A stretch of DNA of 64,000 nucleotides from JANXQZ01 sp038225555 (GTDB lineage Bacteria; Acidobacteriota; Terriglobia; Bryobacterales; Bryobacteraceae), in contig JBBRRB010000016.1 of assembly GCA_038225555.1 (NCBI GenBank), positions 1-64,000 of the forward strand, read 5' to 3'. The notes beneath the pieces were generated by a model. That model made no database searches. It was not told the origin of the DNA and saw nothing but the letters and a program-made list of their open reading frames with translations. A program made the position numbers and the translations under genes. Shown piece by piece: positions 53,535-62,021 of this stretch; position 1 is the stretch's first letter; every line of letters starts with the position of its first letter.

Positions 53535-54278
53535 ATGGCATATCGCAGTAGGGGCCGCACGCTGGGAGTGTTTTACTCGCCAGGATTTCCTCAGGGCGTC
53601 AAATGGCTGTTGATCAGCAACGTAGCCGTGTTTCTTCTGGGCTACTTTGCAGGCCTCGCCCGGCTGGACGGACCCTTAAGCCTGCTCGCCCTGGTTCCCG
53701 CCGATGTTCTCAAGCGATTCTACATCTGGCAGTTAGCCACTTATCTGTTCCTGCACGGCGGCTTCGGGCACATTATCTGGAACATGCTGGCGCTGTGGAT
53801 GTTCGGCGCCGACCTGGAACGTCTGTGGGGCATGAAGCGCTTTCTCCGCTTTTATTTCTTTTGCGGCATCGGCGCGGGCCTGTGTGTGGTGTTCCTGAAC
53901 CTGCTCTGGGGCAATATCAATACACCCACCATTGGATCGTCGGGTGCCATCTTCGGCATTTTGATGGCGAACGCGGTGCTTTTTCCGAACCGTACGATTC
54001 TCTGGGGGTTTCTAATCCCGATTCAGATGAAGTACTTCGTGATGATCATTGGAGTGGTCACGTTCATCAGCTCGTTCCAGGTGACCGGGGTCAGCGAGTT
54101 CGCGCACTTGGGGGGCCTCCTTTTTGGTTACTTGTGGCTGAAGAAGCCCCGAGGCGGAATGGATTTAGTCGGGCCCGTTTCACGCCAGTACCGGCAATGG
54201 AAGCTGCAGCGAGCCAAGAGGAAGTTTCAGGTTTACATGAAAAAGCAGGGCTCCGATCGGGATACTTGGAGTCAGTAA
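53535..54278 (+). CDS. rhomboid-family intramembrane serine protease
   Basis: The 247-residue protein has six or so membrane segments. The rhomboid signatures are the HGGFGHIIWNMLALWMFG segment, the catalytic serine in GSSGAIFGIL near residue 137, and the catalytic histidine in EFAHLGGLLFGYLWL near residue 193. Family members cleave transmembrane substrates within the membrane. A basic C-terminal tail (QYRQWKLQRAKRKFQVYMKK) is cytoplasmic. The substrate is unknown. Confidence 0.92.
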   Translation: MAYRSRGRTLGVFYSPGFPQGVKWLLISNVAVFLLGYFAGLARLDGPLSLLALVPADVLKRFYIWQLATYLFLHGGFGHIIWNMLALWMFGADLERLWGMKRFLRFYFFCGIGAGLCVVFLNLLWGNINTPTIGSSGAIFGILMANAVLFPNRTILWGFLIPIQMKYFVMIIGVVTFISSFQVTGVSEFAHLGGLLFGYLWLKKPRGGMDLVGPVSRQYRQWKLQRAKRKFQVYMKKQGSDRDTWSQ

Positions 54279-54333
54279 CGAAAACAAATTCGTTCGCGTC
54301 CCTCGTTCTGGTATAGTTCGCTAGAAGTCGCTT

Positions 54334-55470
54334 ATGAAATTTCTTCAATCTGCTCGTATGCTGGGCTGTATCGCCGCCTTCTCCGCTTTGCTGTGCCTGG
54401 AGGCGCAGGAGGGTCCCCAATCTCAGTCGTCCGAAACGGTCGCCAAGCCGCGGAAGAAAGGCGACACGAGCAATCCCGCCGAAGTGGACGCTCCCAAGAT
54501 TCCTTCCCGATTGAATAAGAAGGACCACGAAATTTCCGACGGTTTGCCCACCTTCAAGAGCGACGTCACCACCGTGCAAGTGGATGTAGCCGTTCTCGAC
54601 AACAAGGGCCGCTTCATCCCCAAAATCCCCGGAGGCAATTTCCGCATTCTCGAAGACGACGTCCCCCAGAAATTATCGACGTTTAGCACGGGAACCGAAG
54701 CCCCGATGACGGTTGCCTTGGTGGTGGAATTCAGCAACCTGTTCCAGCAGTATTGGAGCGAAGGCTGGTACGAAACGTTGACGGCCGCGTACGGTTTTGT
54801 GGAGACGCTGAAGCCGGAGGATTACGTCGCGGTAGTAGCGTACGACATGCGTCCGGAGATTCTGTCGGATTTCACTACCGACCGAATGAAGACTCAGGAA
54901 GCCATGCAGCGGATGCGCATCGCGGGTTTTTCGGAAGCGAATCTGTATGATGCTCTCGTAGACACGGCCGATCGCATGAGCGGCATCGAAGGACGAAAAG
55001 CCATCATCCTGATCGCGTCCGGGCGCGATACCTTCAGCAAACTCACGTTCGACAAAACGCGCAAGGCGGTGCAAGCTGCGGCAGTGCCAATTTACGCTAT
55101 TAGCATTCTGCAGGCCTTCCGCGCCCGGTACGATGCCAACATGGGCTCGCTGGCACGGCTCGATTTTTTGCAGGCCGACAATCAGATGCGGACCTTCGCC
55201 AAAGAGAGCGGGGGCCAGTCCTTCTTCCCGCGCTTCTTTGGAGAGTATCCGGGCATCTACCGCGCCATTACAGAGGCGTTGCGGAATCAGTACGCACTTG
55301 CGTACCACCCGACGAATCAGGCGCGCGACGGGAAGTTCCGCAAAATTAAGATCGAGTTGGTGGATCCGCGAACCAATGAACCGCTCAGGATCGTCGACGA
55401 AAAAGGGAAGCCTCTCAAATATCAGGTGATTGCGAAACAGGGGTATACGGCACCGCGCGAAGTTGAATAG
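54334..55470 (+). CDS. VWFA-related secreted protein of the acidobacterial type
   Basis: The 378-residue protein begins with a signal peptide (MKFLQSARMLGCIAAFSALL). The VWFA-related acidobacterial domain then reads TTVQVDVAVLDNKGRFIPKI, PGGNFRILEDDVPQKLSTFS, and a von Willebrand-like body (IILIASGRDTFSKLTFDKTR, VPIYAISILQAFRARYD). The C-terminus has YALAYHPTNQARDGKFRKI. Such proteins are numerous and nearly diagnostic for Acidobacteria; their role is unknown, perhaps adhesion or protein interaction at the cell surface. Confidence 0.92.
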   Translation: MKFLQSARMLGCIAAFSALLCLEAQEGPQSQSSETVAKPRKKGDTSNPAEVDAPKIPSRLNKKDHEISDGLPTFKSDVTTVQVDVAVLDNKGRFIPKIPGGNFRILEDDVPQKLSTFSTGTEAPMTVALVVEFSNLFQQYWSEGWYETLTAAYGFVETLKPEDYVAVVAYDMRPEILSDFTTDRMKTQEAMQRMRIAGFSEANLYDALVDTADRMSGIEGRKAIILIASGRDTFSKLTFDKTRKAVQAAAVPIYAISILQAFRARYDANMGSLARLDFLQADNQMRTFAKESGGQSFFPRFFGEYPGIYRAITEALRNQYALAYHPTNQARDGKFRKIKIELVDPRTNEPLRIVDEKGKPLKYQVIAKQGYTAPREVE

Positions 55471-55592
55471 CGGAACGTTAAAACAGGCACAGGAAGCGTT
55501 CGGAGTCAAGCTCTCGATGTGCCGCTTTTTCCAACCGATAGAATTGCATTGACAGACTTGTTACGGGCCTGTTAACGTCACGTCTGTCCCTC

Positions 55593-56048
55593 ATGCCTTC
55601 TGCTCCGAACCGCATTCCTGCCGCTCACATATTAATCGTGGATGATAACGACTTGGGGTTGATCGCCCGCAAGAGCGTTCTCGCTGAACTTGGTCATCAT
55701 GTTGTAACGTGCCCCAAGCCGCGCGAGGCTTTGGAATTGTGTTCGAAACAGAAATTCGACCTGATTGTAACGGATTTCAAGATGCCGTCCATGAACGGAT
55801 TAGAGTTCATCGCGCAGATACGGGTGACGAGTCCTGGCGTTCCGATCATTCTGCTGTCCGGCTTCACGGATACGCTGGGTCTCAGCGAAGAGAATACCGG
55901 CGCGGACGCCGTGATTCAGAAGAGCTCTAACGAAGTAGCCCACCTGATTCGCTGCGTGAATCGCCTGTTGAAGAGAGCCGCGCCCAAGAAACCCGCGAGT
56001 TCGCAACCTTCTTTGAAGCGAGCCCCGCTGCGGAAGCGAGGAGAATAG
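55593..56048 (+). CDS. response regulator receiver-domain protein
   Basis: The 151-residue protein carries a single CheY-like receiver: acidic pocket in LIVDDND, phosphoacceptor Asp in DLIVTDFKMPSMNGLEFI near residue 57, switch Ser in IILLSGFTD, and the lysine in DAVIQKSS. It has no output domain; the C-terminal tail is basic and proline-containing (RAAPKKPASSQPSLKRAPLR). It may act through protein contacts. No histidine kinase lies nearby. Confidence 0.88.
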   Translation: MPSAPNRIPAAHILIVDDNDLGLIARKSVLAELGHHVVTCPKPREALELCSKQKFDLIVTDFKMPSMNGLEFIAQIRVTSPGVPIILLSGFTDTLGLSEENTGADAVIQKSSNEVAHLIRCVNRLLKRAAPKKPASSQPSLKRAPLRKRGE

Positions 56049-56051
56049 CGG

Positions 56052-56360
56052 CTATTGGATCGTGTCTCTGCGCCGTATCAGCCCATCGACCACAGCGACT
56101 AGGGCGTTGAGTTTTTCGTCAGTCTCTTTCAGCTTGTCGCCTATTTCGTTGACCTTATCGCCCATTTCGTTCACCTTCGTCCCCATATCGTTAACTTTGT
56201 CGGCGATCGCGAGCAGCAGCGTGGCCATGCGCTCCAACTGTTCGGCGAGCCGGCGCTGCCCTTCCACGGTGAGGCCCAGCAGGTCCATCATGCGTTCCTG
56301 CACGGTGACTAGCCGTTCGAGATTTACCTCAATTCGCTCGAGCCGTTCCTCGGTAGTCAT
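56052..56360 (-). CDS. small coiled-coil protein at the end of the accBC operon
   Basis: The 102-residue protein is a nearly continuous predicted coiled coil. A heptad-like unit repeats four times in the middle (KVNDMGT, KVNEMGD, KVNEIGD, KLKETDE). The N-terminal half (ERLERIEVNLERLVTVQERM) is also heptad-rich. No membrane helix is visible. It overlaps accC by 4 bp (ATGA), indicating translational coupling. Function unknown. Confidence 0.75.
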   Translation of the reverse strand: MTTEERLERIEVNLERLVTVQERMMDLLGLTVEGQRRLAEQLERMATLLLAIADKVNDMGTKVNEMGDKVNEIGDKLKETDEKLNALVAVVDGLIRRRDTIQ

Positions 56361-57721
56361 GATCGAATGATAACGCTATCCCGAGCCTTCATCCGCGTGA
56401 GGAAGTTGGTGTCCAGCTTACCGTCCGCGAACTCGGGATCGGCGAGTATCCTCTGATGCAGCGGAATGGTGGTGTAGATTCCCTCCACAACGAACATATC
56501 CAGGGCTCGCCGCATCCGGGCAATGGCTTCAGTGCGATCATGTCCCCACGTCACCAGCTTTGCAACGAGCGAATCGTAATAAGGCGGGATCACCCCGTCG
56601 GTATAGGCCGCCGTATCCACGCGCACGCCCGGACCGCCCGGCAGATTTAAACCCGTAATGCGGCCTGGCGAGGGCGCGAATGTTTCCGGGTTCTCGGCAT
56701 TGATCCGGCACTCGATCGCATGCCCGCGAAATTTTACGGGCAGTTCGAGGATGTCAGGCAACCTCTCTCCGGCAGCGATCCGGATCTGGGCCTTAACGAT
56801 ATCAATGCCGGTGATCGCTTCGGTGACGGGATGCTCCACCTGAACGCGCGCGTTCACCTCGATGAAGTACAGATTGCCATTCTCATCCATGAGAAATTCC
56901 ACCGTGCCCGCGTTGGTATAGCCGACCTTGCGCATCGCTTCACGCAGGGTGTTCGACATGCGCTCGCGCAATTCCGGAGTGACCGCCGTCGAGGGCGCTT
57001 CCTCAAGAAGCTTTTGATGCCGACGCTGAATCGAGCACTCGCGCTCGCCCAAAATTTCGACGTTGCCATGCAGATCCGCGATCACTTGAAACTCGATGTG
57101 GCGGGGCGATTCCACCAGTTTCTCCATGTACACGTCGGACGAAGAAAACGCCGCGGCCGCTTCAGCCTGCGCTTGCGCTAGCAGATGTGCCAGCTCGTGA
57201 GCCTCCCTGACGATCCGCATTCCGCGCCCGCCGCCACCGGCCGAAGCCTTCAGCATCACCGGATAGCCGATCTGTTCGGCCAGCTCCAGCGCTTCCTCCG
57301 CACTCTTGAGGATGCCGTGCGATCCGGGGAGAACCGGCACGCCTGACTCTTTCATCGAGGTCCGCGCCCGCTGCTTCAGCCCCATCTCGCGCATCACTTC
57401 GGGCTTCGGTCCAATGAAGGTGATGCCCGACGTTTCGCAGACTTCGGCGAAATCGGCATTCTCGCTGAGGAAGCCGTAACCGGGATGAATGGCGTCGACG
57501 TTTGTAATCTCGGCCGCGCTAATCACCGACGGGATGTCGAGGTAGCTGCGCGCGCTCTTGGCCGGCCCGATGCAGATCGCCTCGTCGGCAAAACGGGCGT
57601 GCAGGCTATGCCGGTCGGCTTCCGAGTATACTGCTACCGTGCGGATACCGAGGTCCTTGCAAGCGCAGATCACGCGCACGGCGATCTCGCCACGGTTGGC
57701 GATCAGGATTTTCTGAAACAT
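56357..57721 (-). CDS. accC: acetyl-CoA carboxylase, biotin carboxylase subunit
   Basis: The 454-residue protein starts MFQKILIANRGEIAVRVICA. It contains the ATP-grasp loop LKASAGGGGRGMRIV near residue 160, MEKLVESPRHIEFQVIADLH, EVNARVQVEHPVTEAITGID and GHAIECRINAENP. It carboxylates biotin on AccB in the first step of fatty-acid synthesis. It follows accB by 16 bp. Confidence 0.97.
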   Translation of the reverse strand: MFQKILIANRGEIAVRVICACKDLGIRTVAVYSEADRHSLHARFADEAICIGPAKSARSYLDIPSVISAAEITNVDAIHPGYGFLSENADFAEVCETSGITFIGPKPEVMREMGLKQRARTSMKESGVPVLPGSHGILKSAEEALELAEQIGYPVMLKASAGGGGRGMRIVREAHELAHLLAQAQAEAAAAFSSSDVYMEKLVESPRHIEFQVIADLHGNVEILGERECSIQRRHQKLLEEAPSTAVTPELRERMSNTLREAMRKVGYTNAGTVEFLMDENGNLYFIEVNARVQVEHPVTEAITGIDIVKAQIRIAAGERLPDILELPVKFRGHAIECRINAENPETFAPSPGRITGLNLPGGPGVRVDTAAYTDGVIPPYYDSLVAKLVTWGHDRTEAIARMRRALDMFVVEGIYTTIPLHQRILADPEFADGKLDTNFLTRMKARDSVIIRS

Positions 57722-57737
57722 GTCGTTGGCGTGTGAC

Positions 57738-58208
57738 TTAGCGGGGACGAATCGCGAAGAGGGCTTCCCCGTACTCCACTGGTCGACCGTTTTCTACCAG
57801 CTTGCCCGCCACTGTTCCAGCCATTTCGCACTCGATCTCGTTCATTAGTTTCATGGACTCGATGATGCAGAGCACTTGGCCGGGCTCGACCTGATCGCCG
57901 ACCTTGACAAACGACGGGTCGCCTGGCTTTGGAGCGTCGTAGTACGTGCCTACGATAGGAGACTTGACGAGAATGTCGGTGGCGCCCGAGGAGACTGGAA
58001 TCGCCGCCGGGGCTGGTGCGGGCGGCGCGGAACTGATTACGGTCGGTGCCAGCGGCGGCATCATCTGCGGAAGCACAAACTCGGCCGTAGGGGCCTGTCC
58101 GAAGCTGCGGCGAAGGCGAATGCTGTTTTCTCCGCGCTTCACTTCCATCTCCGCCACTCCGCTATCGATAAAAATCTGCACTAAGTCCTTGATGTCTTCG
58201 TTGGACAC
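57738..58208 (-). CDS. accB: biotin carboxyl carrier protein of acetyl-CoA carboxylase
   Basis: I place the start at a GTG at 58208 (MSNEDIKDLVQIFIDSGVAE), overlapping the pepP stop by one base (TAGTG), giving 156 residues. The frame extends upstream inside pepP. The N-terminal part (MEVKRGENSIRLRRSF) is the usual AccB domain, followed by a Pro/Ala-rich linker. The biotinyl domain has the modified lysine in ESMKLMNEIECEMAG. The AAGGAG at the end of pepP is 14 bp away, rather far. Confidence 0.93.
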   Translation of the reverse strand: MSNEDIKDLVQIFIDSGVAEMEVKRGENSIRLRRSFGQAPTAEFVLPQMMPPLAPTVISSAPPAPAPAAIPVSSGATDILVKSPIVGTYYDAPKPGDPSFVKVGDQVEPGQVLCIIESMKLMNEIECEMAGTVAGKLVENGRPVEYGEALFAIRPR

Positions 58209-59260
58209 TAGAGAAGTATTAACTCCTTGGATGTGGGTGTCAGCACTTCGCACCCGGTCTTCGTTACCAGCACGGTGTCTTCCACGCGCATGCCGCCCAG
58301 GCCTTCCACGTACGCGCCCGGCTCAATTGTAATCACCATGCCGGCCTTCAGCCGGGTACTGTCCTTCTTGCCTATCTTGGGCGCTTCGTGAATTTCCAGC
58401 CCCAGACCATGCCCGGTGGAGTGGACGAAGGCTTTCTCCAGACCGGCGGCTTTCAACACTTCCCGAGCCCGCAGGTCGATCTGACGCGTGCTCGCGCCAT
58501 GGCGGACGGCTGCGATGGCCGCCAGTTGCGAGTCAAGCACGCGCGCATACATGGAGCGAATTTTCCCGCTCGGCTTGCCCAGGAACAGCATGCGGGTCAT
58601 GTCGCTCATGTACCCGTCCCGCGACGCGCCCATATCTATCAATAGTAGTTCATTCGCTCCCAGCTTTTGACGCGTCGGCCGGGCGTGCGGGAGTGCCGTG
58701 CGATCGCCGCAGGCGACGATGGTCTCAAACGCGGTCCCGTCCGCTCCATGGCGCCGCATCTGATGATCGAGATCGGCGGCAATGTCGGATTCGGTCATGC
58801 CTTCGCGAATGCGCTTTAGCACGGCGGCAAAAGCGTCGGAATTTGTGTTTACAGATTGGCGGATGCAGGCGATTTCATCGTCAGTCTTGATCATTCGCAA
58901 AGCATCTATCACCGGACCGATGGGCTTAAGGTAATGGCCCAGCGGCAGTGCCTCGTTGATTTCCTTGTGCTCGTCGAAGGTGAGGCGCGACTCTTCAAAT
59001 CCGACTCGCCTGAGTTTCTTGCGCTTGATGGCCGATACAGCCGCTTCCCGAAGAGGCCTCTTGGCCACCACGATTTTGCACTGTTTGGCCTCCTGTCGCG
59101 ACTGGACGCCGTAGCGGGGATCGGTGATCAGGGTCATCGAATCCGGGGTTAACAGGACCATTCCGTTGCTGCCGGTGAACCCGGTTAAGTAGCGGACATT
59201 CGCCAGCGATGAGATAAGCAGCGCGTCGATCTTATGGCCTTTATAGTCGATCTGGATCAT
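58208..59260 (-). CDS. M24-family Xaa-Pro peptidase (PepP/PepQ-like)
   Basis: I choose the ATG at 59260 (MIQIDYKGHKIDALLISSLA), giving 350 residues; a longer upstream frame runs through the repeat element. The N-terminal creatinase-like domain contains NVRYLTGFTGSNGMVLL. The catalytic pita-bread domain has the metal ligands in LLIDMGASRDGYMSDMTRML, FVHSTGHGLGLEIHEAPKIG, and ITIEPGAYVEGLGGMRVEDT. It cleaves proline-containing peptides. It is the first gene of a pepP-accB-accC run; efp, which often lies between pepP and accB in bacteria, is absent here. Confidence 0.93.
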   Translation of the reverse strand: MIQIDYKGHKIDALLISSLANVRYLTGFTGSNGMVLLTPDSMTLITDPRYGVQSRQEAKQCKIVVAKRPLREAAVSAIKRKKLRRVGFEESRLTFDEHKEINEALPLGHYLKPIGPVIDALRMIKTDDEIACIRQSVNTNSDAFAAVLKRIREGMTESDIAADLDHQMRRHGADGTAFETIVACGDRTALPHARPTRQKLGANELLLIDMGASRDGYMSDMTRMLFLGKPSGKIRSMYARVLDSQLAAIAAVRHGASTRQIDLRAREVLKAAGLEKAFVHSTGHGLGLEIHEAPKIGKKDSTRLKAGMVITIEPGAYVEGLGGMRVEDTVLVTKTGCEVLTPTSKELILL

Positions 59261-59269
59261 GGGAGATCC

Positions 59270-59425
59270 AAGGCCGGCTGAAAGCAAGATTGCGCAGTGC
59301 CGCTCAGTCTGTCGGGCTTGCAATCTTGCCCGCAGCCGCCTTTTAGGCGGCTTTGTCGGGCCGCTGAAGCGTATTTGAGCCCGAAGAAAGCCGGCTGAAA
59401 GCCGGCTGCAGCCACGATTGGCTGC
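59270..59425. repeat. multi-hairpin intergenic repeat element
   Basis: Four inverted repeats are packed in about 140 bp: CAAGATTG/CAATCTTG (59285-59292 with 59321-59328), GCCGCCT/AGGCGGC (59335-59351), a doubled AGCCGGCT separated by GAA (59389-59407), and GCAGCCA/TGGCTGC (59408-59425). It lies between the quinone oxidoreductase stop and the pepP start and carries no gene. It resembles the palindromic intergenic repeats of Solibacter-like genomes, but other copies cannot be searched for here. Confidence 0.7.
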
Positions 59426-59450
59426 CCCACAAAGCAGCGAGGGCCGACAA

Positions 59451-60401
59451 TCATGGGACGAGGAGCAGCTTTCCCGTGGTCTTGCGCCCTTCCAGATCCA
59501 AATGCGCCTGGGCAGCCTGCGCCAGCCGATACGCCTTATGGATATGGAGCTTGAGCTTGTCTTCAGCGATCCAGCCGAGCACGTCGCTTGCACGCCATTG
59601 CAGCTCTTCCCTGGTGGCAGTATAGGCCGCAAGAGATGGCCTGGTGAGAAAAAGGGATCCCTTGGCCGCGAGCATTAGCGGGGCGAAATCAGGAACCGCT
59701 CCGCTGGCGTTGCCGAACGTCACCATCATGCCTCGGGGGCGCAGGCAATCGAGGCTCTTCAGAAAAGTCGCCTTTCCAACGGAGTCGTAAACCACATGCA
59801 TGCCCTGAGCCTTGGGAGCGAAATCCTCCTGAGTGTAGACGATCACCTGGTCGGCTCCGGCGGCCTTCGCTCTCGCGGCTTTCGCTTCGTCCCCGACGGT
59901 TCCAATGACATGCGCGCCGAGCATCTTAGCCATCTGCACCAGAAGCAGGCCGACCCCGCCCGCTGCGGCATGTATTAAGCACGAGTGACCGGCTCGCAGC
60001 GAAAAGGTGGAATGAGTCAGATAGTGAGCGGTCATGCCTTGGAGCATCGCGGCTGCGGCAGTTTTAAATTCCACGGCGTCGGGAAGCTTCACCAGTTGCC
60101 AAGCCGGCACCAAAGCATACTCCGCGTAGGATCCTCTGGACATCGCATAAGCAACGCGGTCACCCGGCTTGACTTCGGTGACGTCGGCGCCCACCGCCTC
60201 CACGATTCCTGCGCCCTCGTTGCCGAGAACGACGGGAGGATCGGCCTTATACAGACCAGTGCGGAAGTAAATATCGATGAAGTTCACGCCGCTGGCGGCA
60301 ATTTTCACGAGCGCATGGCCAGGACCCAGCGCAGGCTTGGGCAAATCAGCGTACTTCAGGTTTTCCGGACCGCCGGGGGTCTCAACGAATACGGCTTTCA
60401 T
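59451..60401 (-). CDS. zinc-independent quinone oxidoreductase (QOR-like MDR)
   Basis: I start at the ATG at 60401 (MKAVFVETPGGPENLKYADL), giving 316 residues; a longer frame overlaps the upstream gene. The protein has the medium-chain dehydrogenase fold with ASGVNFIDIYFRTGLYK, GNEGAGIVEAVGADVTEVKP and the cofactor loop HAAAGGVGLLLVQMAKMLGA. VYDSVGKATFLKSLDCLRPR and FLTRPSLAAYTAT are typical of NADPH:quinone reductase. It overlaps the upstream small gene by 4 bp. Confidence 0.93.
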   Translation of the reverse strand: MKAVFVETPGGPENLKYADLPKPALGPGHALVKIAASGVNFIDIYFRTGLYKADPPVVLGNEGAGIVEAVGADVTEVKPGDRVAYAMSRGSYAEYALVPAWQLVKLPDAVEFKTAAAAMLQGMTAHYLTHSTFSLRAGHSCLIHAAAGGVGLLLVQMAKMLGAHVIGTVGDEAKAARAKAAGADQVIVYTQEDFAPKAQGMHVVYDSVGKATFLKSLDCLRPRGMMVTFGNASGAVPDFAPLMLAAKGSLFLTRPSLAAYTATREELQWRASDVLGWIAEDKLKLHIHKAYRLAQAAQAHLDLEGRKTTGKLLLVP

Positions 60402-60946
60402 AGAGTGCGTAATTTTCTCCGAAGGTGAACGGTAGCTGCGAATAAGATCAGGTACAACAGGCTGACTGGAAACAGAATGAGCCGCGTTGCGGTGCGAACA
60501 GCGCCCGCGCCCGAAAGCCCCGCCCTGAACAGCAGGAAGTGCCGGATGGTGGTCCAGTGGCCGCGATCGAGCCAGAAGTAGTCGCCATTTTCGTTCAGGA
60601 CGAAAACTTTGGCGGGAAGCCGGGCGGCGAGCATCCATTTCCACTTCGTCATAATCGGCTCGGCGGAACAGATGATCCCCGCGACAGTGTAGCGGTTGCT
60701 CGCGAGCTGCGCGTAGAGGCGCTTGCGCGAGACGGGGTCGGGATAGTCGCCCACGCGGTAAACTGCGCCTCGGTCGACTTTATATTTCGCCGGGGTGCCC
60801 GCGTAACAGGTTAAGAGATCGGCCGTCATGTTGGGGTGCACGTCGTAGAGCCCGTCCAGCAGGTCCTCTAGGAGTTGGCGGCTGCCGCTCTCTATGAGGA
60901 GCACGCGAGTGAAAGGGGGCACGGCTTTCGACAGGTAGTATCTCAT
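60398..60946 (-). CDS. unknown protein with C-terminal membrane helix
   Basis: I place the start at 60946 (MRYYLSKAVPPFTRVLLIES), giving 182 residues. The N-terminal part looks like an alpha/beta nucleotide- or sugar-binding fold (VLLIESGSRQLLEDLLDGLY, ADLLTCYAGTP, TVAGIICSAEPIMTKWKWML). A membrane helix (LILFPVSLLYLILFAATVHL) lies near the C-terminus. I do not recognise the family; a glycosyltransferase-like role would be a guess. It overlaps the quinone oxidoreductase by 4 bp, so both are co-transcribed. Confidence 0.7.
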   Translation of the reverse strand: MRYYLSKAVPPFTRVLLIESGSRQLLEDLLDGLYDVHPNMTADLLTCYAGTPAKYKVDRGAVYRVGDYPDPVSRKRLYAQLASNRYTVAGIICSAEPIMTKWKWMLAARLPAKVFVLNENGDYFWLDRGHWTTIRHFLLFRAGLSGAGAVRTATRLILFPVSLLYLILFAATVHLRRKLRTL

Positions 60947-61044
60947 TCGCGCGGCGTACTTTTTAACGATACACGAAGCCGCCTGGGAAGGCGGCACCTG
61001 ATGAGAGTGCTGCTGGGTGGCAGGAGTGGGTCTGGATGTGTCCC

Positions 61045-61977
61045 TTAGCGGGACTTCTCCGCGCCGGAGAACCGATTGTAAGGCCCGTACGAACCGTTGG
61101 GTAAGATCGTAGCGGCATTTGTGCGCGCTTGCCCAAGTTGCTGAGGCGTAAGTTCGCGGACTCCTGTCAAATCCGCTCCGGAGAGGTCCGTGGCGTACAG
61201 TCGTGTGCCGCCCATCCGCGCATTCCGCAGCACCGCCCCGACCAAATCGCACCCGGACAGCAATGCCTGGCGAAAGTCTGCACCCGTCAGATCAGCACGG
61301 TAGAAGAGGGTCGACTTAAAATCGGCATGATTAAACTTTGCGGCTGGCAATTCCGCCTTTGTCAGGTCGCATTGTTTCAGCCGCGCGTAGGTAAAATTCC
61401 CATCCCTTCCCGCCGCACCATGGAAACGACAGCCCTCCAGCGTAGTCCGAAAAAATTGCGCTCCGCCCACTTGGCAGTTGGAGAAATCGCATTCGTCCAA
61501 CTTCGCATGATGCAAGCTGATTCCATTCAGCACCGCGCCCCAGAAGGTGGTCTTGCGAATGATCGACTCATGGAACCGAGCATTCTCCATGTGCGCCTTG
61601 CGAAAGCTGACGTCTTCCATGCGGGTCTCGGCCAGTTGCGCCGCCACCAGGCGTGCGAATTGGAATTGGGCTCGCTCGATTCGCGCACCAGTGAAATCGG
61701 CTCCATTCATGAGCGCGCGCCCAAAGTCGGCGGCCTGGATCGAGGCACCGCGCAAATCCGCGAATGAAAGGTCCGCATCCAAGAGCGTAGTGCCGTCAAA
61801 GGATGCACGCGCCAAGTTCATCCTTTGGAATTGCACTTCGTTCAGTGTGACTCCCCCCAATTCGCAGCGCCTCCCAGTCCCGTTGCCCGAGGTCCATTGC
61901 GCATGTGCGGCAAGAATATCTTCCAGCGGGCGGTTTTGAACGGTGATCTCGGATAATTGCATCGGTTCCAGTCTCAA
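61045..61977 (-). CDS. pentapeptide-repeat protein
   Basis: The 310-residue protein consists almost wholly of pentapeptide repeats of the A(D/N)Lxx type (TLLDADLSFADLRGASIQAA, ADFGRALMNGADFTGARIER, TDLSGADLTGVRELTPQQLG). They would form a right-handed beta-helix. Some members of this family mimic DNA and protect gyrase, but the repeats alone do not show that. The start is 61977, or an in-frame ATG at 61962 (MQLSEITVQ). Function unknown. Confidence 0.85.
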   Translation of the reverse strand: MRLEPMQLSEITVQNRPLEDILAAHAQWTSGNGTGRRCELGGVTLNEVQFQRMNLARASFDGTTLLDADLSFADLRGASIQAADFGRALMNGADFTGARIERAQFQFARLVAAQLAETRMEDVSFRKAHMENARFHESIIRKTTFWGAVLNGISLHHAKLDECDFSNCQVGGAQFFRTTLEGCRFHGAAGRDGNFTYARLKQCDLTKAELPAAKFNHADFKSTLFYRADLTGADFRQALLSGCDLVGAVLRNARMGGTRLYATDLSGADLTGVRELTPQQLGQARTNAATILPNGSYGPYNRFSGAEKSR

Positions 61978-62021
61978 ACTTCTTATCGGCGGTTTCCGCG
62001 GCTGTGATAAGGTGGATCTGC

